Source: SMYC01 sp963578475 (GTDB taxonomy: Bacteria; Acidobacteriota; Vicinamibacteria; Marinacidobacterales; SMYC01). From it: a stretch of 64,000 nucleotides of DNA. Position 1 is the first letter of the stretch; each line of letters begins with the position of its first letter. The position numbers and the translations under genes are program-made. Below are positions 8,811 to 19,698 of this stretch, piece after piece. The stretch lies in contig CAUZCL010000014.1 of the NCBI GenBank assembly GCA_963578475.1, forward strand, positions 41,099 to 105,098, written 5' to 3'. A model generated the notes under the pieces. The model did no database searches and was not told where the DNA came from. It was given only the letters and a program-made list of their open reading frames with translations.

Positions 8811-9346
8811 GTCGTCCCCGATGAAGAAACCGGCGGCGCGCTCTTGTCTTTCGTTTCTTCGAGGAGCTCGAGCCAGCGGTCATCGAGCATTGCTGGCGCG
8901 CGTCGTCCCGTGCGATAGCTCGAGAACAATCCAGCCATGAGCCGGACGGTAAGAAGGCTGCCCCCCAAGATCCACGCAATTTGCCAGACGGGCGGTGTCG
9001 CCGTAGGAGTTGCGCCTTCAGTCGGTGCGCTACCCTCACTTCCAGATGGCTCTTGTAAGGGAGCAGGAGCCGGACGCGGCGCTTCCGAGGGCGTAGCAGC
9101 CATCTTGGGCCAACGGGCTCAAAACGGGACGGGTATGCGCCAGCTGCCATCAACGCCCGAGAGGTAGGTCGCCAAAGGCAGCGCGAGAAGAGCGATGAAG
9201 CAAAGCGTCCACAAGAAGTGTCGTGAAGCGGCCGAGGCTTTGCGCAGCAGAAAGTTCAACGCAAATACCAGTGACACGATCAAAGTCGACTTCAAGAAAA
9301 CCATGCCGCCAAACGACTGTCCAAGAGTTGTGAGTGCTTCCATCAT
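8807..9346 (-). pseudogene. BlaR1/M56-type sensor remnant with in-frame TGA and lost 3' end
   Basis: The reading frame from 9346 encodes two N-terminal transmembrane segments typical of BlaR1/M56 antirepressor proteins (FLKSTLIVSLVFALNFLLRK and FLWTLCFIALLALP), then a TGA at 9119-9121. The same frame continues for five codons and then a Pro/Ala-rich loop, a third membrane segment (VWQIAWILGGSLLTVRLMAG) and DDRWLELLEE. The M56 zinc peptidase motif HExxH is absent because the gene is cut off near 8830. The start overlaps blaI by four bases (9343-9346), the usual blaI-blaR1 arrangement. The sensor is therefore almost certainly non-functional. Confidence 0.75.
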
Positions 9347-9738
9347 CGGTTTTCTCCCTTGCTCTCCGCTACATCGATGAGTTTTTTGAGCTTCTTGAAA
9401 TCGTCTTCAGAAAGTTGAGACGCAGATTCGTCCAAAAGTGTTGTGACAGCGAGCTCGGTCGAGCCGTCGAAAAACGTCGAGAGGAGATGCCGAACCACGG
9501 TCCGTTTCGCTTCGTCCCGGGCGACCGCCGGTCGAAAGACGTAGCGAGGCCCGTCTTGCTCGTGGCGGACTTGCCCTTTTTCTTCGAGGATGCGAAGCGT
9601 GGCCCGCACCGCCGAATAGCTCGGCGGATCCGGGAGCTTCGCGTGCACTTCGGCGGCCGTGGCCTTCCCGTCGCGATACAGGATGTCCATGATCTGCCGT
9701 TCTCGATTGCTCAGTCGAAGGTAGGTCTTTTTCTCCAT
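9343..9738 (-). CDS. blaI: BlaI/MecI/CopY family transcriptional repressor
   Basis: This 131-residue winged-helix repressor starts MEKKTYLRLSNRERQIMDIL and has the family's recognition region SYSAVRATLRILEEKG near residue 40-55, followed by a C-terminal dimerisation helix region. BlaI-type repressors block transcription until their M56 partner proteolyses them. Here the partner gene (8807-9346) is broken, so the repressor may now act constitutively or answer to another protease. An inverted-repeat operator candidate lies upstream at 9762-9785, suggesting autoregulation. Confidence 0.88.
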   Translation of the reverse strand: MEKKTYLRLSNRERQIMDILYRDGKATAAEVHAKLPDPPSYSAVRATLRILEEKGQVRHEQDGPRYVFRPAVARDEAKRTVVRHLLSTFFDGSTELAVTTLLDESASQLSEDDFKKLKKLIDVAESKGENR

Positions 9739-9761
9739 CTGCCTCTCCAGTGATTCGTGCT

Positions 9762-9785
9762 ATGCTGAATTATAAGCATAATGCT
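9762..9785. promoter_or_regulatory. Candidate BlaI operator upstream of blaI
   Basis: ATGCT (9762-9766), AGCAT (9775-9779) and ATGCT (9781-9785) form two nested inverted repeats in an AT-rich patch 24-47 bases upstream of the blaI start. BlaI-family repressors bind short dyads over their own promoters, so autoregulation is plausible. The match is to position and symmetry only; no consensus for this lineage is known to me. Confidence 0.4.
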
Positions 9786-9802
9786 GCAAACTTAGCACTC
9801 AG

Positions 9803-10576
9803 TCAAGGAGAAGTTGAAAAGAAGAGCGATTTTCCGGTCAGCTCGCGATGATCGAGTCCCGAGGCGTGATCGAGCTCCGCTAGCCAGTCAGGAAGCTCGA
9901 CGGGAAAGCGCCATTCGTCGGCGCGCCCGCCACGCTCCTCGAATGCAGCCCGCCACGGCGTCCACCAGGGATGCACTCGACGGGCGATGGGCTCGACGAT
10001 GAGCACCGAGACTCCGCGGCTTTTGCGAAGCCTTCCGAGGAGGGTATTCCGCGCATCGTCCCCGAGCTCATTGACGGCAAAAGCCGCCACCACGGCGTCC
10101 CCGCTTTTCGCGTTCGGGGCCTGCTCGATCGATTTGTTGAGGATGCGACCCTCGAGGGAGAGCGTGTCAAGGCTCCGTCTCGCCTCCTGCGCGACCCACT
10201 TCTGGCGCTCCACCCCGACCACGAATGGAGAAGGTTCCGCCGCGAGTGCCCAAGCGGCGCCAGCCGCGCCGAGGCCGCAGCCGAGGTCGTGGACGGTCCC
10301 AGGCGGCGGGGACTCCGCGCCGAGCTCGAGGACGATCGCGCGCACGAGCAAAAAATGCAGCGGTGTGTAAAAGGATGCAAAAGCGGCTCTTTTGCCAGCC
10401 CCGTCGAAGACGGCCGTGCCGAGCCGGCTCCTCTCCTCGACATAGATGCGGGAGAGCGCGACAACGCCCTTTCGGATCTCCCTAAAAGTCAGCCGCTCGA
10501 GCTCGCGCGCCCGAAGCGCGTCTAACCAGCCCAGAAAGGCCTCATCGGAGTTCGCCATACGACTTTTACCCGGCAT
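9803..10576 (-). CDS. Class I SAM-dependent methyltransferase, possibly Rsm22-like
   Basis: The 257-residue product begins with a charged helical region containing LTFREIRKGVVALSRIYVEERS, followed by a Rossmann methyltransferase domain with the glycine motif VHDLGCGLGAAGAAW near residue 95-110 and VVAAFAVNELGDD near 165. The pre-domain resembles the Rsm22-type family of ribosome-associated methyltransferase-like proteins, but I cannot separate that from a general small-molecule methyltransferase by eye. A second ATG at 10558 is an alternative start. The gene is divergent from tadA, with a 160-base spacer holding short repeats. Confidence 0.65.
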   Translation of the reverse strand: MPGKSRMANSDEAFLGWLDALRARELERLTFREIRKGVVALSRIYVEERSRLGTAVFDGAGKRAAFASFYTPLHFLLVRAIVLELGAESPPPGTVHDLGCGLGAAGAAWALAAEPSPFVVGVERQKWVAQEARRSLDTLSLEGRILNKSIEQAPNAKSGDAVVAAFAVNELGDDARNTLLGRLRKSRGVSVLIVEPIARRVHPWWTPWRAAFEERGGRADEWRFPVELPDWLAELDHASGLDHRELTGKSLFFSTSP

Positions 10577-10590
10577 CCTTATTTGCTGGA

Positions 10591-10618
10591 GCTGACGGCT
10601 GAAAGCTGACCGCTGACC
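10591..10618. repeat. Short tandem heptad repeat (GCTGANN x4)
   Basis: Four consecutive 7-base units GCTGACG, GCTGAAA, GCTGACC and GCTGACC lie in the spacer between the divergent methyltransferase and tadA genes. No function is evident; it may be a slippage-prone intergenic repeat. Confidence 0.6.
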
Positions 10619-10656
10619 GCTCGCGGCGGAGATTTGGTTGCGGCCCCGCCGCGCGG

Positions 10657-10678
10657 AGAGTCTCCTTGCGGAGATTCT
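10657..10678. repeat. Inverted repeat in the methyltransferase/tadA spacer
   Basis: AGAGTCTCC and GGAGATTCT pair over nine positions (one G-U in RNA) around a TTGC loop. It sits about 60 bases upstream of tadA and about 80 bases upstream of the divergent methyltransferase gene, so it could be an operator or a leader hairpin. It is not followed by a U-tract, so a terminator is unlikely. Confidence 0.4.
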
Positions 10679-10736
10679 TTAAGTCGGGTATTCTCGGAAC
10701 CGGATGAGGTGAGGGGCTATCGGGACTCAGCGGCAA

Positions 10737-11174
10737 ATGATGCAACTCGCCTTGGATGAGGCGCGACACGCGCTTCACCTGGGTGAAGTTCCGATCGGTG
10801 CCGTGGTAGCGAACGACCAGCAAGTCGTTGCCTCTGGGTTCAATCAGCCGATTCGATCGGTGGACCCCACCGCCCATGCCGAGCTCGACGCGATGCGCAA
10901 AGCGGCTCGAGAGCTCGGTAATTACCGACTTTCGGGCTTGACGCTCTACGTCACCGTCGAGCCTTGTATGATGTGTGTAGGTGCGATTGTGCATGCACGT
11001 ATTGCTACACTGGTCTATGGTGCCACCGAGCCCAAATTTGGCGCCGTGGAATCTTTGTTTGATTTGAACGAGATCCGCATGCCGCATCGGTTGTCGGTCG
11101 TGTCGGGAGTACTGGAGCCAGATTGTAGAAAGATACTGCAGGATTTCTTCAAATACCGCCGCGAGAACGTTTGA
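10737..11174 (+). CDS. tadA: tRNA-specific adenosine deaminase (A34 to inosine)
   Basis: This 145-residue cytidine-deaminase-fold protein has the zinc site HAELDAM near residue 46 and VEPCMMCVGA near 77, which are diagnostic of TadA. It converts wobble adenosine to inosine in tRNA-Arg(ACG). The substrate-contact region around GFNQPIRSVDPTAHAE is intact and the length is close to normal, though the N-terminus is a few residues shorter than usual. Upstream in-frame codons reach only to a TGA at 10710, so ATG 10737 or 10740 must be used. No strong ribosome site is visible. The tRNA-Ser gene follows within 30 bases. Confidence 0.93.
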   Translation: MMQLALDEARHALHLGEVPIGAVVANDQQVVASGFNQPIRSVDPTAHAELDAMRKAARELGNYRLSGLTLYVTVEPCMMCVGAIVHARIATLVYGATEPKFGAVESLFDLNEIRMPHRLSVVSGVLEPDCRKILQDFFKYRRENV

Positions 11175-11203
11175 GAACGATTCTCGCGGCCGGCACGATT
11201 CGC

Positions 11204-11296
11204 GGAGAGGTACCGAAGTGGTCGTAACGGGGGCGCCTCGAAAGCGTCTTGTCTGGTGAGTAACTGGGCACGTGGGTTCGAATCCCACCCTCTCCG
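11204..11296 (+). tRNA. tRNA-Ser (anticodon CGA)
   Basis: A 93-base class II tRNA: 5' acceptor strand GGAGAGG (11204-11210) pairs with CCTCTCC (11289-11295), discriminator G at 11296, and CCA encoded at 11297-11299. The anticodon loop reads CTCGAAA, giving CGA, which decodes the serine codon UCG. A long variable arm follows, and the T-arm is GTGGGTTCGAATCCCAC. A UCG-reading tRNA fits the GC-rich codon use of the region. Confidence 0.95.
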
Positions 11297-11366
11297 CCAA
11301 TCGAAATCCTAATTCCGAGACTGAGTCGCAGCCAATACGTTTTTCGCCTTCAAAAATAGAGCTGAC

Positions 11367-14447
<3,081 letters not shown>

Positions 14448-14449
14448 CC

Positions 14450-15268
14450 ATGGCGAGATCAGAGACACCCGACCAAGAGCGCCGCTGGTGGTCGGAGCGT
14501 TGGTGGTCTGTCATGGAGTCGATCGGCGTCGCGCAACGACTCGAGCGCGGTAAGCGCTACGCGCGAGCCGAGCGCCTGCTCTCGCTCGAGTTCGACGCGG
14601 GCCGTGTCGTTGCCGAAGTGCAGGGCTCACGCTACCAGCCCTACGTCGTCGAGATCGCGATCGACCCCTTCTCGGATGAGAAGTGGCACGAAGCGGTCAG
14701 GGAGCTCGCGACTCAGGCGCGCTTTTCGGCGAAGCTTCTCTCGGGCGAGATGCCGGAGAACATCGAGGACGTCTTTGCCAGCGTGGGCGTGTCCTTGTTC
14801 CCGACCTCGGCGAACGAGCTCACGATGTCGTGCAGTTGTGCGGATGACGTCGTGCCGTGCAAACACATCGCGGCCGTCCATTACGTGCTCGCGGAGAAGT
14901 TCGATGCCGATCCGTTCTTGTTGTTTCGCTGGCGAGGCCTGAGTCGCGAGCGGCTACTCCGCCAGCTCCGCCAGCGCCGCGCGGCGGAGGCCGCGGGCCG
15001 TGCGCTCCATTACTCGAGAGAGCGCACGCTCGAAGAATCCATCGATGATTTCTGGAAGCTCGGAGAAAGTTTCGACTCCTTGTCGATTTCGGTCGGCCCT
15101 CCAGCGGTCACGGCATCGCTTCTCAAACGACTCGGCGTGCCGCCATTCTGGAAAACCCATCCAGAGATTCGAGGCTCGCTCGAGAGGCTTTATTCGAAAG
15201 TAACGGAGCGCGCGATGGCGCTCGCCTATAGCGGCCGCGCCGCTAAAGACCCGAACGCCGACAGCTAG
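14450..15268 (+). CDS. SWIM zinc-finger protein, partner of the SNF2 helicase
   Basis: The 272-residue product carries a SWIM zinc-binding motif MSCSCADDVVPCKHIAAVHYVL (CxC...CxH) near residue 125-145, flanked by a basic, Arg-rich region and a C-terminal helical part. SWIM domains bind DNA or proteins and in bacteria are often encoded next to SNF2 helicases. The ATG at 14450 lies just after the helicase stop, so the pair is surely cotranscribed. The 3' end overlaps the convergent rhomboid gene by four bases. Confidence 0.87.
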   Translation: MARSETPDQERRWWSERWWSVMESIGVAQRLERGKRYARAERLLSLEFDAGRVVAEVQGSRYQPYVVEIAIDPFSDEKWHEAVRELATQARFSAKLLSGEMPENIEDVFASVGVSLFPTSANELTMSCSCADDVVPCKHIAAVHYVLAEKFDADPFLLFRWRGLSRERLLRQLRQRRAAEAAGRALHYSRERTLEESIDDFWKLGESFDSLSISVGPPAVTASLLKRLGVPPFWKTHPEIRGSLERLYSKVTERAMALAYSGRAAKDPNADS

Positions 15269-15942
15269 TAATACTCGTACTCGATGCGCTCTTTCGCCCG
15301 GAGCGCGTCCTTCTGCTTGGTGAAATAGGCGAGTGCAAAACTAAAGCCCACGACGAAGCCAATGAGGTGCGTGCGGTAGCTGATCGCGGGCTCGACCGCG
15401 GTTGGTACGAGAACGATGAGGCCGAAACCCACGGCGCGCACGACGCGCTTTTTCAGCGGGATGCGCCGCTCGACGAGCAAGTAGAGCGTGAGCCAGAAAC
15501 CCGCCATCAAATAAACGACTCCCGAAGCGCCGAGCAGCCAGGTCTCGGCGGGGTAGGTGCGAAGCGAGATGGCCGTGACGAGAGTGCCTAGGACCAAGGT
15601 GAACGCCGGATAAGCGAGCGGCCCGTAATAGCCGTATATCAAGAAGGCCAGGACGCCGAGGACGACCGCGTTCGAAAGGAAATGCCCCCAGTCTGAATGC
15701 ACGAGAAGCGACGTCAGAAGCCTCCAATACTCCCCGTGGAGAAAGACCGATTCCCGGCTCGCAGGCAGGAGCGAGGCGGCACCGAATGGGTCGCTCCAGT
15801 AGATCACGGAAGCCACGAAGAGGAGGAGCACACTTCCGAGAGCCACCCAAACGCTCTTGGACGCGGGCTTTCTGGAGAGATACGTCGCCTTGATGACAGG
15901 TTCGCGGTCCAACTTCCAAGCGTCCATAGCTACGGTGCTCAC
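15265..15942 (-). CDS. Rhomboid family intramembrane serine protease
   Basis: This 225-residue membrane protein has about six hydrophobic segments and the rhomboid signature: HSDWGHFLSN near residue 82, the nucleophile motif LLGASGVVY (GxSG) near 140, and the catalytic His in YRTHLIGFVVGF near 190. Rhomboids cleave transmembrane segments within the inner membrane; the substrate is unknown. The start is GTG at 15942 or ATG at 15927. The 265 bases between this gene and the first PilZ gene hold nothing I recognise. Confidence 0.87.
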   Translation of the reverse strand: MSTVAMDAWKLDREPVIKATYLSRKPASKSVWVALGSVLLLFVASVIYWSDPFGAASLLPASRESVFLHGEYWRLLTSLLVHSDWGHFLSNAVVLGVLAFLIYGYYGPLAYPAFTLVLGTLVTAISLRTYPAETWLLGASGVVYLMAGFWLTLYLLVERRIPLKKRVVRAVGFGLIVLVPTAVEPAISYRTHLIGFVVGFSFALAYFTKQKDALRAKERIEYEYY

Positions 15943-16207
15943 ACTAGCACTCCGGCTCTCGCTGAACTAGAGCGAGCGCTCTTGGTGAGGCTTGGGGACG
16001 CCTCCGTTGAGATGAGGGCGAAAGCCCACGCCAAAGGGGGAGTCTCCCACGTCGAAAGACCCAATTCGGGTTCCAAAAGACAGTTTCCGTAGTCGATAGT
16101 CGCTTCAACTGCGTCTGTGGGAACGACTATTGGAACTGGGTGAAAACGAATAGCCCGAGACGCATTTCTGGCCACGGTCTTGCTTAAGAACAAGAGTGGG
16201 AAGTGAC

Positions 16208-16513
16208 ATGTCGGACTTCGATCAGATCGAACGTAGAAAGAACCCCCGTGTTTCGCTGGAAGACGAGCATTCGGTCAGCGTATTCTTTGAGCCGGCAAAA
16301 GCCATCGACCTGTCCAGAACCGGGGTCATGCTGGAGGTCTCGAGACCGTTGCACGGCGAGGTGGCGCGACTCAAGTTGGACCTTGGACCGGACCATGTGC
16401 TCGACGTCAAGGGACGGGTCGTGCGGCACTACGTGCATGGGTTCGAGGTGTGCGACGACGGCAGGACCATCGTCAAATACCGCGTCGCGATAGATCCTTC
16501 AGACCTATGTTGA
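16208..16513 (+). CDS. PilZ-domain protein (c-di-GMP receptor-like), first of two
   Basis: A 101-residue protein starting MSDFDQIERRKNPRV. It has the two parts of the PilZ cyclic-di-GMP binding signature: an RxxxR-type motif (RRKNPR, residues 8-13) and DLSRTG near residue 37, followed by a beta-barrel pattern. A second PilZ-like gene starts 16 bases downstream, so both are probably cotranscribed. There is no fused output domain, so it likely works by protein contact. Confidence 0.75.
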   Translation: MSDFDQIERRKNPRVSLEDEHSVSVFFEPAKAIDLSRTGVMLEVSRPLHGEVARLKLDLGPDHVLDVKGRVVRHYVHGFEVCDDGRTIVKYRVAIDPSDLC

Positions 16514-16529
16514 CTCGCCTGAAGAAAAC

Positions 16530-16925
16530 GTGCTGCACGAGTTTGCCATTGGGATCAGCTACGAGGGCATCGATCGGAGAACAGAACGTCGGATCGGAGC
16601 TCGTGGCGTTCGAACGGGTCAAGTCGCGCTCTTGATGGATTTTCGTCTGCTCCAGCTCTCCGCGGCAGGGATGCTCGTGGGACTGACGTTTTCACTGCCC
16701 GTCGGCTCGGTCCATCCGTTTGCTCTAACCGTCGATGGCCGACACATAGAGGTTCAGGGAGAAGTTCTCAATTGCTTGCCAAGTGACGACGAGGAGAGCG
16801 GCATCACTCACCGGGCTTCGATCCGGTTCGATGGGTTGAGCGAAGCCAGCGAGGATCTGCTGGAGGAGTACGTAAAGCGGGCCCTGGAGGAGCGCGAAAT
16901 GGCCGAGCTCGAAGAGCTCGTCTGA
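16530..16925 (+). CDS. PilZ-like protein, second of two
   Basis: From the GTG at 16530 the product has 131 residues: DRRTERRIGAR near residue 15 and LLQLSAAGMLV near 43 match the two halves of a PilZ signature, with a diverged second motif (QLSAAG for the usual DxSxxG). The C-terminus is a highly acidic helix. The frame has a stop just upstream at 16491, so it cannot be fused to the preceding gene. c-di-GMP binding is less certain here than for its neighbour. Confidence 0.6.
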   Translation: MLHEFAIGISYEGIDRRTERRIGARGVRTGQVALLMDFRLLQLSAAGMLVGLTFSLPVGSVHPFALTVDGRHIEVQGEVLNCLPSDDEESGITHRASIRFDGLSEASEDLLEEYVKRALEEREMAELEELV

Positions 16926-17000
16926 GTCCAGAGCCGCGAACGATGACGGCGGCGTACAAGTCTGGCGCTCCGGCGCTCGCTGGACTAGAATTACGCTCTG

Positions 17001-17300
17001 ATGAGAGCCCGACTCGTACTCGAAGAAGGACGCGTTTTCGAGGGCGTGTTTTTTGGGGCCTCTCGGGAGGCCCGCGGCGGAGGCGTGTTTCGCACAGGAC
17101 TCACCGGCTACCAGGAAATTCTCACCGGTCCTTCCTATAGCGGCCAACTCCTTACGCCGACCTACCCCCATATCGGGAATTACGGCGTCAATCCTGACGA
17201 CGGTCGCGCGGCCTGCACCTCGAAGGGCTCATCATCAAAGACCTGTCTCTCATCGCGAGCCATCCTCGCGCGACCGAGACCCTGGCCGATTACCCTACTT
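17001..17300 (+). pseudogene. carA: carA remnant (carbamoyl-phosphate synthase small subunit, N-terminal stub)
   Basis: The ATG at 17001 opens with MRARLVLEEGRVFEGVFFGA, then TGYQEILTGPSYSGQ and IGNYGVNPDD, which is a clear CarA N-terminus. After about 70 residues the frame shifts: the adjacent frame then reads LHLEGLIIKDLS and ATETLADY, still CarA-like. All similarity ends near 17300, so the glutaminase domain is missing. The combination of frameshift and truncation marks a dead gene. A functional carA must be elsewhere if the cell makes arginine and pyrimidines. The argGH genes lie about 1.2 kb downstream. Confidence 0.8.
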
Positions 17301-17403
17301 CAAAGACGCGGTCGCGGCTTCGCCCGAGCACTATTGGCCTCGAAGTTTGCAGTCCATGCACCCAGCGAAAATGCTGGTAACTAACGGGAGTTGAAGCGAA
17401 AAA

Positions 17404-17856
17404 ATGACGAAAGATCTGGCTCTATTCGTACTGCGTTTATCTGGTTTGGGTCTCGCTTTCGGGCATGGCTGGCAGAAGGTTGCCATGCTCAGCTCGGGCG
17501 GTGGCGATCGTTTCGTGGCCGGTGTGGAAGCCCTCGGCTTTCCCATGCCGCTGGTCTTTGCGTGGGCGGCGGGGCTCGCAGAGCTCGTGGGCGGGCTTGC
17601 GGTAGCACTCGGTATCGGCACGCGCATCGCCGCCAGTTTCGCGGCTTTCACGATGTTCGTCGCTACGATGTTCCGCCACCACCTGCCCCAGCACATTCTC
17701 ATTTGGCTAGGCGTCATGAGCGCGCCGGAGGAGGTGATCGATAGCTGGGGCAACCCCGAGCGTGCCGCAAGCTACATGCTCATCTTTGTGGCGCTCGTGC
17801 TTTTGGGAGGCGGTCGCTTCTCGCTCGACCGTTTCGTGCAGCGCGACAAGACGTGA
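17404..17856 (+). CDS. DoxX family membrane protein
   Basis: A 150-residue protein with four predicted membrane helices and the DoxX pattern: FVLRLSGLGLAFGHGWQK at the N-terminus, FAWAAGLAELVGGLAVALG near 57, and a short loop before the last helix. DoxX proteins are small quinone- or thiol-stress-related membrane proteins of uncertain biochemistry. The start has a GGGAG-like ribosome site about ten bases upstream. It follows the carA remnant directly, so it may be read from that gene's old promoter. Confidence 0.82.
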   Translation: MTKDLALFVLRLSGLGLAFGHGWQKVAMLSSGGGDRFVAGVEALGFPMPLVFAWAAGLAELVGGLAVALGIGTRIAASFAAFTMFVATMFRHHLPQHILIWLGVMSAPEEVIDSWGNPERAASYMLIFVALVLLGGGRFSLDRFVQRDKT

Positions 17857-17860
17857 AGCG

Positions 17861-18203
17861 CTATTCGTAGTGTTTCCTGGCCTCCCACGCTTGTGCGAAT
17901 TCGTCGGCGGTGAGCGTGGGGTTGCGAGCGATGCGGATCGGCATGTTGTTCCGCGACAAAGGGCACCCGGTTGTGGCGCTTGCTGAGCCGCTCGAGGATC
18001 GCGCCGCCCTCTTCGTTCCCGTCCCCCAGGCGGTAGTCGAGAACCACGAGCTCCGGAGTCTGGCGCGCCATGCGGCTCGCCAAGCTTCTTGCGCTTTCCA
18101 CGATGGAGACGGTGCGCCCTTCGCCGAGGGTTTCGTCAAACACCGCGGCGAGGTCGCATAGCTCATCCGACGGTGGGTTCAAGACGAGCACGGTGATGAT
18201 CAC
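17861..18203 (-). pseudogene. Receiver-like (response regulator) small protein with a frameshift
   Basis: Reading from 18203, the start MIITVLVLNPPSDELCDLAAVFDE and then LVVLDYRLGDGNEEGGAILERL resemble a CheY-like receiver, with Asp in VVLDYRLGD as candidate phosphoacceptor. Near 17955-17965 the sensible reading jumps to another frame (SRNNMPIRIARNPTLTADEF, ending WEARKHYE at 17861), indicating a one-base indel. No output domain is attached. It could be a sequencing error in a real single-domain regulator of about 114 residues. Confidence 0.45.
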
Positions 18204-18446
18204 GAGTGAGATATTTTCTCACATGTAAGAAAATATCCCAATGTTTGAAGGGGTATGGTTTCCGTGAACTATATATGTGTCAATAGTTTAAGGGCTTTGA
18301 ACAGATTGCCACGAATCGTTCAATAGATTTCCGTAGAAGCCAGTCACCGGTGGGTGGCCTGGAGAGAAAAGTAGGGAAGTGGGATCGTGAGTCGTGCAAC
18401 GGTTGTGGAACTTGGACCAACGGCTTCGGCACCTTCTGGCGGTGAG

Positions 18447-18475
18447 TTAGCTTGTCTGCATAATTATGCTATAGT
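18447..18475 (+). promoter_or_regulatory. Candidate argG promoter with palindromic ARG-box-like operator
   Basis: A perfect 12-base palindrome GCATAATTATGC occupies 18458-18469, immediately before a -10-like TATAGT at 18470-18475; a weak -35 (TTAGCT) lies at 18447-18452. A second half-match, GCATAAT, lies at 18479-18485, next to the argG ATG. Arginine repressor sites in many bacteria are AT-rich palindromes of this type over arg promoters, so ArgR control is plausible. The inferred transcript would start only a few bases before the ATG. Confidence 0.4.
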
Positions 18476-18486
18476 TGCGCATAATC

Positions 18487-19698
18487 ATGACACACAAGAA
18501 GGTTGTTCTAGCGTATTCGGGAGGGCTCGACACCTCCGTCATCGTCCCTTGGCTGAAAGAGAATTATGACTGCGAGGTCATCGCGATGCTCGCGGACGTG
18601 GGACAAGGCGAGGATCTGGAAGCCGCCGCCAAGAAAGGCACGGCCATCGGTGCTTCCAAGACGTTCATCGAAGATCTGCGCACGGAGTTCGTGCGCGACT
18701 ACGTCTTCCCGGCTTTGCGCGCCGGTGCTCGATACGAGCACGACTACCTCCTCGGCACGTCGCTCGCCCGGCCGATCATCGCCAAGTGTCAAGTCGAGAT
18801 CGCACTCGCCGAAGGTGCTGATTATGTCGCGCATGGCTGCACCGGCAAGGGCAACGACCAAGTGCGCTTCGAGCTCACGTTCCAGGCACTCGCGCCCGAG
18901 CTAAAAGTTATCGCCCCGTGGCGGGAATGGGACATCCGCTCGCGCGAAGACGCGCTCGCCTACGCGGAGCAACGCGGGATACCCGTCGCGCAAAGCAAAG
19001 AAAATATTTATAGCCGCGACCAGAACATCCTGCACTTGAGTCATGAAGGTGGTGCGCTCGAGGACCCGTGGACGCCGCCACCGGAGAACCTCTACCAGGT
19101 CTCGAAGTCGCCTTCCGAGGCTCCAGCGGAGCCCGAATTCGTCACGATCGCCTTCGAGAAAGGAACGCCCGTCTCGGTCAACGGCAAAGCGCTCGAGCCG
19201 GTGCCGCTTCTCGAAAAACTCAACGAGCTCGGCGGTGCGCATGGCGTGGGTCGTGTCGACATCGTCGAGAACCGTTTGGTCGGGATGAAGTCGCGAGGCG
19301 TTTACGAGACGCCTGGCGGAACCATCTTGCACGCGGCGCATCGCTCTCTCGAGAGCATTACGCTCGACCGCGAGACCTCGCATTACAAAGCCGGGATGGC
19401 GATCAAATATTCCGAGATCGTTTATGACGGCCAGTGGTTCTCGCCGCTCCGAGAAGCACTCGACGCCTTCGTCGATGCGACGCAGCAAACCGTTACGGGC
19501 GACGTTCTCGTACAGCTTTACAAGGGTAGCGCCAGCGCCGTAGGACGGCGCTCGCCCCACAGCTTGTACTCGGAGGAGTTCGCGACTTTCGGCAAAGACG
19601 ATGTCTACAAGCAAGCAGATGCCGAGGGCTTCATCCGTCTTTTCGGCCTTCCTCAGAGAATTCGCAAGCTGAGCGAGCGAGCGCGAGAGAGAGGATGA
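18487..19698 (+). CDS. argG: Argininosuccinate synthase
   Basis: This is a full-length enzyme of about 403 residues joining citrulline and aspartate with ATP, the penultimate step of arginine synthesis. The N-terminal PP-loop motif AYSGGLDTSV, then GCTGKGNDQVRFE near 115-127, EWD...SREDALAYA, and the C-terminal GRRSPHSLYSEEFATF are diagnostic. ATG 18487 gives the standard MTHKKVVLAYSGG start; an upstream in-frame TTG at 18475 is unlikely because it overlaps the -10-like element. No Shine-Dalgarno sequence is visible, and the leader may be very short. The stop overlaps argH by four bases. Confidence 0.96.
   Translation: MTHKKVVLAYSGGLDTSVIVPWLKENYDCEVIAMLADVGQGEDLEAAAKKGTAIGASKTFIEDLRTEFVRDYVFPALRAGARYEHDYLLGTSLARPIIAKCQVEIALAEGADYVAHGCTGKGNDQVRFELTFQALAPELKVIAPWREWDIRSREDALAYAEQRGIPVAQSKENIYSRDQNILHLSHEGGALEDPWTPPPENLYQVSKSPSEAPAEPEFVTIAFEKGTPVSVNGKALEPVPLLEKLNELGGAHGVGRVDIVENRLVGMKSRGVYETPGGTILHAAHRSLESITLDRETSHYKAGMAIKYSEIVYDGQWFSPLREALDAFVDATQQTVTGDVLVQLYKGSASAVGRRSPHSLYSEEFATFGKDDVYKQADAEGFIRLFGLPQRIRKLSERARERG

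Noticed and set aside
16196..16207. A slightly earlier GTG start for the first PilZ gene
   Set aside because: The ATG at 16208 gives the natural start before the RRKNPR motif and has purine-rich sequence upstream.
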